The notes under the pieces were generated by a model that had not been told where the DNA came from, searched no databases, and was given only the letters and a program-made list of their open reading frames with translations. Shown in pieces: positions 42,825 through 55,153 of a stretch of 64,000 nt of DNA (position 1 is the first letter of the stretch; the number at the start of each line of letters is the position of its first letter). The position numbers and the translations under genes are program-made. The DNA comes from Sphingobium amiense (lineage in GTDB: Bacteria > Pseudomonadota > Alphaproteobacteria > Sphingomonadales > Sphingomonadaceae): contig NZ_AP018664.1 in the NCBI RefSeq assembly GCF_003967075.1, forward strand, positions 682,001 to 746,000, read 5' to 3'.

Positions 42825-43531
42825 TGCGCCTTGCCCTTCACCGTGACGTTGCCCGATCCCATGATGCTGATATCGACCGGCCCGTCCGAGGCAAAGCCCA
42901 CATCGCCTGAACCCAGGATGGACGCCTCGCCGCGCCCGGCCTTGAGGCTCTCGCCCGAGAAATTGCCGGAGCCGGTGACGGACACGTCCACGCTCTCCGC
43001 CGCGCCCGCGACGCTCATGTCGCCCGACCCCGTGATTTCGGCCTTGAGCGACCGCACCTGCATCGCCGCCACCTTGACGTTGCCCGACCCGGTCAGTTCC
43101 GCCGTGAAGCCCTCGCCATCCGCGCGGTCGACCTCGACATCGCCCGACCCGGTCGCCTCGACGCTGCGGATTGCGGGGAGGGAGACGCGGATCGTCGCGC
43201 CCCGGTCGTCGCTCCAGCTCATGCCCATCCGCTTCCTGCGCCCGATCTCCAGCCTGTCGCCGTCGACCCGGATATCCAGCCGGTCGAGGACTTTCTGCTC
43301 CCCTTCCGCCCGCACCGAAAAATCGCCGCGCGTCACGATCACATTGTCCGGCCCGGTCGCCTCGATTGCGGTAAAGCCCTTCAGGCTCGCCCAGGCCGCA
43401 GGATCGGCGGGCGGGCCCGAATCTTCATGCCTTCCGGACCCGCTCTCGCGCGAGCAGGCGGCGGGCACCATCGCCATCGCGGAGACCATGAGGACGGGAA
43501 TGAGGGCAGGGGCGGTCGGGCGCATCGGCAT
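42776..43531 (-). CDS. DUF2807 (head GIN domain) lipoprotein-like protein
   Basis: This 251-residue protein has an N-terminal hydrophobic segment ending at a cysteine (MVPAACSRESG), suggesting a lipoprotein, then the DUF2807 start LKGFTAIEATGPDNVIVTRG. The rest is a regular solenoid with GSG turns at almost fixed spacing (GSGDVEV, GSGNVKV, GSGDMSV, GSGNFSG, GSGDVGF, GSGNVTV). A promoter can be read as -35 TTGGAA, 17 bases, -10 TATTAG, with the -10 inside the 20-bp motif at 43542-43561. AGGAG precedes the ATG. Confidence 0.86.
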   Translation of the reverse strand: MPMRPTAPALIPVLMVSAMAMVPAACSRESGSGRHEDSGPPADPAAWASLKGFTAIEATGPDNVIVTRGDFSVRAEGEQKVLDRLDIRVDGDRLEIGRRKRMGMSWSDDRGATIRVSLPAIRSVEATGSGDVEVDRADGEGFTAELTGSGNVKVAAMQVRSLKAEITGSGDMSVAGAAESVDVSVTGSGNFSGESLKAGRGEASILGSGDVGFASDGPVDISIMGSGNVTVKGKAQCKQSIMGSGEARCAP

Positions 43532-43541
43532 CTCCTGTAAC

Positions 43542-43561
43542 TGTATTGCCTGACTAATACG
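43542..43561. promoter_or_regulatory. Operator candidate at the DUF2807 promoter
   Basis: TGTATTGCCTGACTAATACG shares the first eight bases and the AATAC end, at the same spacing, with the palindrome at 19893-19912. It covers the predicted -10 of the DUF2807 operon and lies 11-30 bases upstream of the start codon, a position suited to a repressor. Confidence 0.5.
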
Positions 43562-43649
43562 CTATCTCCATGGCGGTTCCAACCCCCCTTGTTCGTTGCC
43601 CGGAAAGAAGCATGATAGCATGCTGAACCCACAAGAGGCCCGCCCGCCG

Positions 43650-45245
43650 ATGCGCATGTTTTTCCACGCCTTTCCTCTGCTCGCGCTCGGTCTTGCCGCC
43701 CCGGCCGCTGCCGGTTCCGCCGCCCCGCGCAGCGACGGCGCGCGCTGGTGGAGCCATGTGCAGGCCATCGCCAACGACGGGATGGAGGGGCGCGGCACCG
43801 GCACGCCGGGCTATGACCGCGCCGCCGACTATGTGATCGGTCAGCTCAAGGCGCTCGGCCTCAAGCCCATGGGCGTCGACGGCTTCAAACAGCCCGTCGC
43901 CTTTGTCGAGCAGATCGTCGACTCCAGCCGCAGCAGCGCCACGCTGGTCGGCGCGCAGGGCGAAACGACGCTGTCGGTTCCCGGCGACCTCATCTTCTCG
44001 GGCGGCGGCGGCCCGGTGGTGGAGAGCATCGACGCGCCGCTGGTGTTCGCGGGCTACGGCCTCCACCTCCCCGAAGCGGGGCATGACGATTTCGCGGGCC
44101 TCGACCTCAAGGGGAAGATCGTCGTCGTCATCTCCGGCGGTCCGTCCGCCATGTCCGGCGCGCTCAAGTCCCACGCCCGGTCGGAACGCGCGCAGTGGCT
44201 CGCCAGGCAGGGCGCGGTCGGCCTCATCCAGCTCGTGACGCCGGGGCAGGTCGAAATTCCCTGGCCGCGCCGCATCGCGCTGGCGGGCGCACCCGCGCTC
44301 TATTATGCCGACGCCTCCCTGCGTGACACGCAGGCGCCATTCCTCGGCGCGCAGCTCGATCCCGCAAAGTCCGCGCTTCTGTTCGAAGGATCAGGACAGG
44401 ATTTCGCCGCCATCGCCGCCGCCGCGGACGCCTCCGCCCCGATCAGGGGTTTCCCGCTCGCCCAGCGGCTCAAGGCGCAGGTCGCCGCGACCCGCCGCAC
44501 CCTGTCCTCGCCCAACCTCATCGCGGTCATGCCCGGCAGCGATCCCAAACTCGCCAGCGAATATGTCGTCCTCTCCGCGCATCTGGACGGTTACGGCATC
44601 GGCACGCCGGTCAGGGGCGACGCGATCTACAACGGCGCGTTCGACAATGCGTCGGGCGTCGCCAGCCTGCTGGAAATCGCCCGCCTGCTCAAAGCCGGCA
44701 AGGCGAAACCCAAACGCTCGATCCTCTTCGCCATCGTCACGGCGGAGGAAAAGGGGCTGCTCGGCTCCCGCTATTTCGCGCGGCGGCCCACCGTGCCGCA
44801 GAAGAGCATCGTCGCCGACCTCAATTTCGACATGGCGCTCCCCATCTTCCCGCTCACCAGCGTGACGCCGGTCGGCTACGACCAGAGCAGTCTGGGGCAG
44901 GATGCGGCGGCGGTCAGCAGGGCGATGAACCTGCCCATCGTCCCCGATCCCTTCCCCGACCGCAACGTCTTCATCCGTTCCGACCAATATGCCTTCATTC
45001 GCGAAGGCATCCCCGCGCTCTTCTTCAAATATGGGTTCAGGGCCGGGACGCCCGAAGCCGAAACCGAAAAAGCGTGGCGCGCCAACCTCTATCATTCGCC
45101 CTTCGACGATCTCGATCAGCCGGTGATGCCGGCGGAAAGCGCGAAGCTGAACGACTATGTGACCGCCGTCACCCTGCGCGTCGCCAACGCGCCCGCGCGC
45201 CCGACATGGAACGCCGACAGCTTCTTCAGGCGCTTTGCGAAATGA
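43650..45245 (+). CDS. M28-family zinc metallopeptidase, secreted
   Basis: This 531-residue exported peptidase starts at ATG 43650 (MRMFFHAFPLLALGLAAPAA), which gives a clean signal peptide; ATG 43620 is an alternative. A PA-like insert domain (residues about 110-250) precedes the M28 catalytic core. Zinc-ligand motifs are SAHLDGYG (His), NGAFDNASGV (bridging Asp), TAEEKGLLGS (catalytic Glu-Glu) and LNFDM (Asp), with a C-terminal His in NLYHSPFDD. It probably trims peptides in the periplasm. Its 3' end overlaps the convergent VOC gene by 20 bases. Confidence 0.92.
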   Translation: MRMFFHAFPLLALGLAAPAAAGSAAPRSDGARWWSHVQAIANDGMEGRGTGTPGYDRAADYVIGQLKALGLKPMGVDGFKQPVAFVEQIVDSSRSSATLVGAQGETTLSVPGDLIFSGGGGPVVESIDAPLVFAGYGLHLPEAGHDDFAGLDLKGKIVVVISGGPSAMSGALKSHARSERAQWLARQGAVGLIQLVTPGQVEIPWPRRIALAGAPALYYADASLRDTQAPFLGAQLDPAKSALLFEGSGQDFAAIAAAADASAPIRGFPLAQRLKAQVAATRRTLSSPNLIAVMPGSDPKLASEYVVLSAHLDGYGIGTPVRGDAIYNGAFDNASGVASLLEIARLLKAGKAKPKRSILFAIVTAEEKGLLGSRYFARRPTVPQKSIVADLNFDMALPIFPLTSVTPVGYDQSSLGQDAAAVSRAMNLPIVPDPFPDRNVFIRSDQYAFIREGIPALFFKYGFRAGTPEAETEKAWRANLYHSPFDDLDQPVMPAESAKLNDYVTAVTLRVANAPARPTWNADSFFRRFAK

Positions 45246-45621
45246 CCCGCTCGTAAAGCTCCAGCGGCAGTCCGTCGGGGTCGGCGAAGAAGGTGAAGCG
45301 CTGCCCGCTATATTCGTCCACCCGCACCGGCTCGCACACCACCCCCGCCGCCGCGAGCCGCGCCACCTCCGCGTCCAGATCGTCCACATTGAACGCCAGA
45401 TGCCGCAGCCCCCGCGCTTCGGGGCGGCTGGGCCGGGGCGGCGGCGCGGGAAAGGAAAACAGCTCGATCTGCGCATTCCCCGCATCGAGATCGCACTTCC
45501 ATGACTCCCGCTCCGCCCGATACACCTCCCGGATCACGGGCAGGCGAAGAACATCCCGATAGAAAGCCCGCGACCTCGCATAGTCCGAACAGATGATCGC
45601 TATGTGATGGACGGAGAGCAT
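45226..45621 (-). CDS. VOC-family protein, YaeR/GloA2-like
   Basis: This 131-residue glyoxalase/dioxygenase-fold protein starts at ATG 45621 (MLSVHHIAIICSDYARSRAF). Metal-ligand positions typical of the fold are H6, a Glu in NAQIELFSF, H in LRHLAFNVDD and Glu near the end in LPLELYE. It resembles E. coli YaeR, whose substrate is not settled. A longer start at 45696 would add a Pro-rich segment derived from the G/C-run tract and is judged unlikely. Confidence 0.85.
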   Translation of the reverse strand: MLSVHHIAIICSDYARSRAFYRDVLRLPVIREVYRAERESWKCDLDAGNAQIELFSFPAPPPRPSRPEARGLRHLAFNVDDLDAEVARLAAAGVVCEPVRVDEYSGQRFTFFADPDGLPLELYERVISQSA

Positions 45622-45624
45622 GGC

Positions 45625-45665
45625 GGGAAGGGTAGGGGAAGGCGGGGGTAAGGGGAAGGGCGGGG
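45625..45665 (+). other. G-run tract, candidate G-quadruplex
   Basis: Within 41 bases the plus strand has seven runs of three to five G separated by one to five bases (GGG, GGG, GGGG, GGGGG, GGGG, GGG, GGGG). It lies immediately upstream of the VOC gene start, on its template strand, so a quadruplex here could affect transcription of that gene. Structure is predicted from pattern only. Confidence 0.55.
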
Positions 45666-45827
45666 AGGAGTGCGTTTCATGGCTGGGTTGCGCCATTGTC
45701 GGACATTCCGCCAGTAACCGGCTATCCCTAAAAGCAGCCGTTCACTTAACTTTATGATGGTTACATCTTTGCGTGGCGTGAGCCGCCCATCTATCGTCAG
45801 ATGGAAAAGTCGGGAGGAAGAACGAGC

Positions 45828-46877
45828 GTGGCTGAATTGGACAAATCTCTCCAGCTTGAGGCTGTCTACTACAGCGCACCTGCTCCGCGCTCCTTGGCGA
45901 GCATCGTTGCGCTGGGCCTCGTGTTCGACCGGGTTCATTTCCCGGGGGTCTACGTGCCACAGGGCGACTACGATCGCGATGCATGGAAAGCAGAAATCGA
46001 CCGAATTGCTGCGCTGCCTCCAAGCAGATTTAATGACCCGCGCGCACTAGTCACATTGATGAAATTTGCCGAACTATCCGAAAGAATGCCCGGCTTCTTT
46101 GCCTTCGACCGTACAAAGGACGATCCACTGGACAAGAATAACGGCGACAGCGAGATGGTCGAACGGATGTATGCGGAAATGTGGGGACCCCCGTCGAAGA
46201 ATTTCATCCCAACCTTCGCGCCTTGGCATCACAAGGGAGTACCGGGCAGTGACGAGCACCTAACGTACCCCGGCGACTACTACTACCAAGCTGCCGCCCT
46301 CCGGAAGTCAGGAGAGCTTGGCGCTCCACTCGTTAGCGACATGCCGGGCCTTCCTGTACCGGGCGCTGCAGGCGACATGACGGGTGACGCGAAGGCATTG
46401 TCGGGGTTCCTTGCACTACAAACCATGCGCGTTGCGCTAGACGGTGTGCCGCTCCTCGCGCCGGACGACATTATGGAATTCAGGAATGCAAACTCTCAGG
46501 CGTTGCGAGCATTCCGTCGCGCGATGTTGCGCTATGCTGGGGAGTGGCGTGACAAGCTCAAGGAGCTACCGCCTGAGGAGGTAGTGCGCGAAACCGCATT
46601 CCTCGTGCAAACCGAAATCGTACCTGCGCTCGATGAACTTCGCCAGCTTGCCAGTGACCCTGCACGGCCTTGGTATAAGCGCGCGGTTGATGGGATAAAA
46701 ATGGCTGCTGCGTTGGCAGGTGCCTGTATGATGGCGGACAAGGAGAAGGCGTTCGGTGCGATGCTTGCTGCCGCTGCGCCTATGTTTTTCACGGAGGTCG
46801 AAGCCAAGGGTGACAAGTCACAGACGGTGCGTCGAAGTGACCTCTACTATCTGCTCAAGCTTCAGCGTGTGGGGTAG
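45828..46877 (+). CDS. Unrecognised protein, lower-GC orphan gene
   Basis: This 349-residue soluble protein starts at GTG 45828 (MAELDKSLQLEAVYYSAPAP), about 8 bases after GGAGGAAG; an ATG at 45801 would add nine residues. I recognise no family. Visible features are an N-terminal alpha/beta region (ASIVALGLVFDRVHFPGVYV), a polar middle part with several Tyr/Trp and a long helical region (EFRNANSQALRAFRRAMLRY). The segment GIKMAAALAGACMMADKEKA is only weakly hydrophobic. Codon use is more AT-rich than all flanking genes, suggesting acquisition. It stands alone with its own promoter region and no partner gene. Confidence 0.75.
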   Translation: MAELDKSLQLEAVYYSAPAPRSLASIVALGLVFDRVHFPGVYVPQGDYDRDAWKAEIDRIAALPPSRFNDPRALVTLMKFAELSERMPGFFAFDRTKDDPLDKNNGDSEMVERMYAEMWGPPSKNFIPTFAPWHHKGVPGSDEHLTYPGDYYYQAAALRKSGELGAPLVSDMPGLPVPGAAGDMTGDAKALSGFLALQTMRVALDGVPLLAPDDIMEFRNANSQALRAFRRAMLRYAGEWRDKLKELPPEEVVRETAFLVQTEIVPALDELRQLASDPARPWYKRAVDGIKMAAALAGACMMADKEKAFGAMLAAAAPMFFTEVEAKGDKSQTVRRSDLYYLLKLQRVG

Positions 46878-50443
<3,566 letters not shown>

Positions 50444-50457
50444 AGGAAAGCCGCCCC

Positions 50458-51036
50458 ATGACCGCCGCGCATCCCGATGTCAGCATCATCCCCTTTGGCG
50501 GAAAGACGCCGGTCATCCACCCCAGCGCCTTCATCGCACCGGGATGCCGCATCATCGGCGACGTGGAAATCGGCGAGGATGCGAGCATCTGGTATAATTG
50601 CGTGATCCGCGCCGATGTGAACCGCATCCGCATCGGCGCCCGCACCAATGTGCAGGACGGCACGGTCATCCACTGCGACAGCGCGGGCGAGCGCGACGAT
50701 GGCCGCCCGCTCGACGGCTGGCCGACGATCATCGGCGAGGATGTGCTGATCGGCCACATGGCGATGATCCACGGCTGCGTGCTGCACGACCGGGCCTTCG
50801 TAGGGCTGGGGGCCATCGTCATGAGCGGCTGCACCGTGGAAAGCGACGCGATGCTGGCGGCGGGTGCGATGCTGACCTCTGGCAAGACGGTGGCGCACCG
50901 CCAGCTCTGGGCCGGACGCCCGGCGAAATTCATGCGTGACCTGCCCGACGCCGCGATCATCGACATGCGAGAGGGTATCGACCACTATGTCCACAATGCC
51001 AAGGCGCACAAAGGCGCGGTGAAGGCTCTGGGGTGA
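50458..51036 (+). CDS. Gamma-type carbonic anhydrase family protein (YrdA-like)
   Basis: This 192-residue left-handed beta-helix protein is built from hexapeptide repeats (GCRIIGDVEIGEDASIWYNC). The three zinc-ligand histidines of the gamma class are placed in TVIHCDSAG and IGHMAMIHGC. Activity is uncertain, as many YrdA/PaaY homologues have weak or redox-dependent carbonic anhydrase activity. A 14-bp tandem duplication spans its stop codon (51018-51045), leaving a second TGA just downstream. It follows the SpeE-like gene. Confidence 0.9.
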   Translation: MTAAHPDVSIIPFGGKTPVIHPSAFIAPGCRIIGDVEIGEDASIWYNCVIRADVNRIRIGARTNVQDGTVIHCDSAGERDDGRPLDGWPTIIGEDVLIGHMAMIHGCVLHDRAFVGLGAIVMSGCTVESDAMLAAGAMLTSGKTVAHRQLWAGRPAKFMRDLPDAAIIDMREGIDHYVHNAKAHKGAVKALG

Positions 51037-51054
51037 AGGCTCTGGAATGACCAG

Positions 51055-51567
51055 TCAGGGCTGGGGCAGGCGTGCTTTCAGCGCGTCGATCCGGTCGTTC
51101 TGCCGGTCTACCTGCGCCAGCGCCGCGGCGCGCGCCGCGTCCACTTCCGCGATGCCGCCTCTGGCTTTCCCGTCCGCAACGGCGTTGCTGGTCTGGACGT
51201 AGAGCGTATCGAGGCTGGCGAGCGCCGATACGCTGTCGTTGCGTGAAGCCTCCAGCGCGCTGATCGACACCTGCGCCGCGACCCATGCGTCGCTGGAAAC
51301 GCCCGCGCTGTTCGCCGCGCTCACTGCCTGATCGGCCTTGGCGTAGGCCGTGTCGAAAGCCGCCGCGCCCTTGTCCGCCTGCGCCGTGTAGCGGGCGATT
51401 TCCCCGGCCAGCGCCGGGTCGGCGGCGGCAGGCGCTGGCGGCGGCGCGACATCGGCCATCGGCGCGCTTTCAATCGGTCGCTTGGCGAGCGAGGGGTAGG
51501 ATTGCGGCGCGCCCGCGCATCCCGACAGGAACAGGGCGAAGGCGGTCAGGATGCGGCGCGGAGTCAT
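51055..51567 (-). CDS. Hypothetical lipoprotein with long helical region
   Basis: This 170-residue protein starts at ATG 51567 (MTPRRILTAFALFLSGCAGA), with lipobox LSGC. A Pro/Ala linker is followed by a long Ala-rich helical region with heptad-like spacing (GEIARYTAQADKGAAAFDTA...), likely a periplasmic coiled coil. The family is not recognised. It lies between the gamma carbonic anhydrase gene (convergent) and the eda end of the Entner-Doudoroff operon. Confidence 0.72.
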   Translation of the reverse strand: MTPRRILTAFALFLSGCAGAPQSYPSLAKRPIESAPMADVAPPPAPAAADPALAGEIARYTAQADKGAAAFDTAYAKADQAVSAANSAGVSSDAWVAAQVSISALEASRNDSVSALASLDTLYVQTSNAVADGKARGGIAEVDAARAAALAQVDRQNDRIDALKARLPQP

Positions 51568-51607
51568 GTCCTGCATCTAGGGCGGGGCAGGGCGGCGCGC
51601 AACCGGA

Positions 51608-52240
51608 TCAGCGCGCCGTGCCGTGACGGGGCAAAGCCGCCGCTTCCCGCGCCAGCGCCTCGATCTTTGCCGGATCGACCGGCCCCTTGGGCACGACCCA
51701 GCTTCCGCCGACGCATTTGATGAAGGGCTGCGCCAGCCATTCGGGCGCGCTCTGCGCCGTGATGCCGCCGGTGGGGCAGAAGCGCGCGCCGTGCAGGGGA
51801 GCCGCCAGCGCCTTCAGCGCGGGAAGACCGCCCGATGTTTCCGCCGGAAAGAATTTGAAGTGCGACAGCCCCATGTCCATGCCGCGCATGATGTCGCCCG
51901 CCGTCGCGGTGCCGGGCAGGAAGGCGATGCCTGCGGCAATCGCCGCCTTGCCGAGCGGTTCGGTCAGGCCCGGACTGACGATGAAGCGCGCGCCCGCCTC
52001 CATTGCCGCGTCGAGCTGCTGCGGGTTCAGCACGGTGCCCGCGCCCACGACCGCACCTTCCACCTTTGCCATCTCGCGGATCACCTCCAGCGCGGCCGGG
52101 GTGCGCAGCGTCACCTCCAGCGCCGGAAGCCCGCCCGCCACCAGCGCCTGCGCAATGGGCAGCGCGTCCTCGACCCGCTCGACCACCAGCACCGGGATGA
52201 CCGGCGCCAGTTCCATCACCTGTTCGACCGAAAGGGTCAT
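51608..52240 (-). CDS. eda: 2-keto-3-deoxy-6-phosphogluconate aldolase
   Basis: This class I aldolase splits KDPG into pyruvate and glyceraldehyde 3-phosphate, the last Entner-Doudoroff step. The 210-residue protein starts at ATG 52240 (MTLSVEQVMELAPVIPVLVV). Active-site residues are E42 and R46 in LEVTLRT and the Schiff-base lysine K129 in HFKFFPAE; GGITAQSAPEWL binds phosphate. It overlaps the glk stop by four bases and is the last gene of zwf-edd-glk-eda. Confidence 0.97.
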   Translation of the reverse strand: MTLSVEQVMELAPVIPVLVVERVEDALPIAQALVAGGLPALEVTLRTPAALEVIREMAKVEGAVVGAGTVLNPQQLDAAMEAGARFIVSPGLTEPLGKAAIAAGIAFLPGTATAGDIMRGMDMGLSHFKFFPAETSGGLPALKALAAPLHGARFCPTGGITAQSAPEWLAQPFIKCVGGSWVVPKGPVDPAKIEALAREAAALPRHGTAR

Positions 52241-53217
52241 GCTTTTTTCTCCCGAAATGCGGCGGCGGCCCCGAACAGGCCGATTTCCTCGTGAATGGCG
52301 CAGCGGATCGGAACGGTTGCCATCAGGCTTTCGAACCGGCCCTTGGCCTTGAACCGGGTGTGGAACCCGCTCTGTTGCAGAAAATCCTTCATTCGCTGGG
52401 TGAGGCCGCCTGCCAGCACCACGGCATGCGGGCCATGCGCCAGCGCCAGATCGCCCGCGACCGATCCGTAGCACAGGCAGAAGCGCTCCAGCGCCCGCCG
52501 CGCGAAATCGTCCGTCCCGTCGAGCGCCGCCTGCCACAGTTCCGGGTCTTCCATCAGCATGACGCGCTCATGCCCGATGGTCGCCATCGCCTTGTAGATA
52601 TAGTTGAGGCCCGGTCCCGACACGATCCGCTCGGTCGACACGCGCAGGAACTTGTCGCGCAGATAGGTGAGGATGCGCTCCTCGATATGGTCGAGCGGCG
52701 CGAAATCCAGATGCCCGCCCTCGGTCGCGATCACATGCGGATCGCCATCGTCATAGGCGATCATCGCGACGCCAAGGCCGGTGCCCGGTCCCATCACGGT
52801 CACGCCGCCGTCGCGCGGAAAGGGGCGATCCTCACCGAACAGCAGCGGCAGATTCTCGTCCGGCAGGCGCGATACCGCATGCGCGACCGCCTCGAAATCA
52901 TTCACCAGCCGCACGGTGCGCACGTCAAGGTCGTCCGCCAGCGTATCGGCGCGGATCACCCAGCTACTGTTGGTCAGCTTGATGACCTCGCGCCCGATGG
53001 CGGTCGCAAAGGCGATGGAGGCCGCATCGGGCAGATCGCCCGCGCCGTCCTTGGCCTCATCCTCGGCAAAGGCGGCCCAGCAGGCGGTCAGGCTCGGATA
53101 ATCCGCGACCTTATATTTGCGCACGGTCCCCAGCGTCGGCACGCCCCGCGCGTCGAGCGAAGCGCGGGCGAAGCGGGCGTTGGTCCCGCCGATGTCGGCG
53201 GCGATGATGTCGGTCAT
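52237..53217 (-). CDS. glk: Glucokinase
   Basis: This 326-residue ATP-dependent hexokinase-fold enzyme makes glucose 6-phosphate. The N-terminal phosphate motif DIGGTNARFARA, the second motif VMGPGTGLGVAMI, EGGHLDFAP with the zinc/sugar-contacting residues and the adenosine motif VVLAGGLTQRM are all present. It feeds glucose into the Entner-Doudoroff genes encoded around it. A 110-base gap with a palindromic repeat separates it from edd upstream. Confidence 0.96.
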   Translation of the reverse strand: MTDIIAADIGGTNARFARASLDARGVPTLGTVRKYKVADYPSLTACWAAFAEDEAKDGAGDLPDAASIAFATAIGREVIKLTNSSWVIRADTLADDLDVRTVRLVNDFEAVAHAVSRLPDENLPLLFGEDRPFPRDGGVTVMGPGTGLGVAMIAYDDGDPHVIATEGGHLDFAPLDHIEERILTYLRDKFLRVSTERIVSGPGLNYIYKAMATIGHERVMLMEDPELWQAALDGTDDFARRALERFCLCYGSVAGDLALAHGPHAVVLAGGLTQRMKDFLQQSGFHTRFKAKGRFESLMATVPIRCAIHEEIGLFGAAAAFREKKA

Positions 53218-53240
53218 GTCGGCATCCCATTCATATGATC

Positions 53241-53318
53241 GTCATCCCGGCGAAGGCTGGGATCTCTGGAGGGGCGCTTTGTCCTCTCGTCGGAGATGCC
53301 AGCCTGCGCTGGCTTGAC
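53241..53318. repeat. REP-like imperfect palindrome between edd and glk
   Basis: Two 26-base arms, 53241-53266 (GTCATCCCGGCGAAGGCTGG...) and 53293-53318, pair with about 20 matches out of 26 around a 26-base loop. The left arm resembles a palindromic intergenic repeat that recurs in sphingomonad genomes (recalled, not checked). It could protect or attenuate the edd-glk transcript. Confidence 0.6.
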
Positions 53319-53326
53319 GGTGAAAT

Positions 53327-55153
53327 TTAGAGCTCGCTTTCCATCGCCGCCAGCATGGCGGACGCGCCCTGTTCGGCAAGGTCGCTATGGTGGCGGAACA
53401 GCGCGAAAAGCTCGCGCCCGGTGTCGTAGGGCGGCGGGGGAGCGGGGGGCTGGTCGCGCGCGGCCCATTCGGACGCGCCCACCAGCACCTCGACCACGCC
53501 CCGCTCGGCGCAGACGCGCACCCGGTCGCCATCGCGCAGCTTGCCGATGGGGCCGCCGCCCAGCGCTTCGGGCGACAGGTGAATCGCGGCGGGCACCTTG
53601 CCGCTCGCGCCCGACATGCGCCCGTCGGTCAGCAGCGCGACCTTGAACCCGCGATCCTGAAGCACGCCCAGCGCCGGAGTCAGCTTGTGCAGTTCCGGCA
53701 TCCCGTTGGCGCGCGGGCCCTGAAAGCGCACCACGACCACCACGTCGCGCTCCAACTCGCCCGCCTTGAACGCGCGCAGCACATCGTCCTGATCGTGGAA
53801 GACGGCGGCGGGCGCTTCGATGGTCCAGCGTTCGCGATCCACCGCGCTCACTTTCATGACGCAACGGCCCAGATTGCCCTGGAGCAGCTTCATGCCGCCA
53901 TCGGGCTGGAAGGGGTTCGACGCCGGACGCAGCATATTCTCGTCGCGCGAAGCGTCCACGTCCTTCCACACCAGCGCCTCATTCTCCAGCACCGGCTCCT
54001 TGCCATAATCGGTGAGGTCCGCGCGCGCGACGGTCAGGATGTCGCGATGGAGCAGCCCGGCGTCCAGCAGTTCGCGGATCACATAGCTGATCCCGCCTGC
54101 CGCGTGGAAGTGGTTCACATCGCCGGAGCCATTGGGATAGACCCGCGCCAGCAGCGGCACGACATCGGAAATCTCGGCCAGATCGGTCCAGTCGATGCTG
54201 ATCCCCGCCGCCCGTGCGATGGCGGGCAGGTGGATCGCATGGTTGGTCGATCCGCCCGTCGCCATGAGGCCGATCATCGCGTTGACGATGGCCTTTTCAT
54301 CGACGCAGTGGCCCAGCGGCCGATAATCGTCGCCGTCCCAGCCGATGCTCGCCACCCGATGCACCGCAGCACGGGTCAGTTCGCTCCGCAACTTCGTGCC
54401 CGGATTGACGAAGGAGGCGGCGGGCATGTGCAGCCCCATCATCTCCATCATCATCTGGTTGCTGTTGGCCGTGCCGTAGAAGGTGCAGGTGCCAGCCCCA
54501 TGATAAGAGGCGCTTTCGGACTCCAGCAGTTCCTCGCGCCCGACCTTGCCCTCGGCATAAAGCTGGCGGATGCGCACCTTTTCCTTGTTGGCGAGACCCG
54601 AAGGCATCGGCCCGGCAGGGATCAGGATCGTCGGCAGATGCCCGAACCGCAGCGCGCCGATCAGCAGCCCCGGCACGATCTTGTCGCAGATACCGAGCAG
54701 CAGCGCGCCTTCGAACATCGCATGGCTCAGCGCCACCGCCGTCCCCATCGCGATCGTGTCGCGGCTGAACAGCGACAGGTCCATCCCCGCCTGCCCCTGC
54801 GTCACGCCGTCGCACATCGCCGGAACGCCGCCCGCCACCTGCGCCGTCGCGCCGACTTCGCGCGCGGCGATCTTGATCTGTTCGGGATAGCGGCCATAGG
54901 GCTGATGCGCCGACAGCATGTCGTTATAGGCGGTGACGATACAGATGTTCATCGCCTGCCCGGTGCGGATCACCGGCTTGTCCTCCCCGCTCGCGGCAAA
55001 GCCGTGGGCGAGGTTGCCGCAGGACAGTTGCGCGCGGTTGGTGCCCGCGTCGCGCCCGCGCTCGATCAGGTCGAGATATTGCCGCCGTCTCGGACGGCTG
55101 CGCTCTACGATGCGTTCCGTCACCTTGGCGATGGTGGGGTGAAGATCAGTCAT
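53327..55153 (-). CDS. edd: 6-phosphogluconate dehydratase
   Basis: This 608-residue Fe-S dehydratase of the IlvD/Edd family converts 6-phosphogluconate to KDPG. Signature regions include [36 protein letters not shown] and [18 protein letters not shown] with the cluster cysteines, and the C-terminal [20 protein letters not shown]. It overlaps the zwf stop by eight bases, so dehydrogenase and dehydratase are coupled. Confidence 0.98.
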   Translation of the reverse strand: MTDLHPTIAKVTERIVERSRPRRRQYLDLIERGRDAGTNRAQLSCGNLAHGFAASGEDKPVIRTGQAMNICIVTAYNDMLSAHQPYGRYPEQIKIAAREVGATAQVAGGVPAMCDGVTQGQAGMDLSLFSRDTIAMGTAVALSHAMFEGALLLGICDKIVPGLLIGALRFGHLPTILIPAGPMPSGLANKEKVRIRQLYAEGKVGREELLESESASYHGAGTCTFYGTANSNQMMMEMMGLHMPAASFVNPGTKLRSELTRAAVHRVASIGWDGDDYRPLGHCVDEKAIVNAMIGLMATGGSTNHAIHLPAIARAAGISIDWTDLAEISDVVPLLARVYPNGSGDVNHFHAAGGISYVIRELLDAGLLHRDILTVARADLTDYGKEPVLENEALVWKDVDASRDENMLRPASNPFQPDGGMKLLQGNLGRCVMKVSAVDRERWTIEAPAAVFHDQDDVLRAFKAGELERDVVVVVRFQGPRANGMPELHKLTPALGVLQDRGFKVALLTDGRMSGASGKVPAAIHLSPEALGGGPIGKLRDGDRVRVCAERGVVEVLVGASEWAARDQPPAPPPPYDTGRELFALFRHHSDLAEQGASAMLAAMESEL

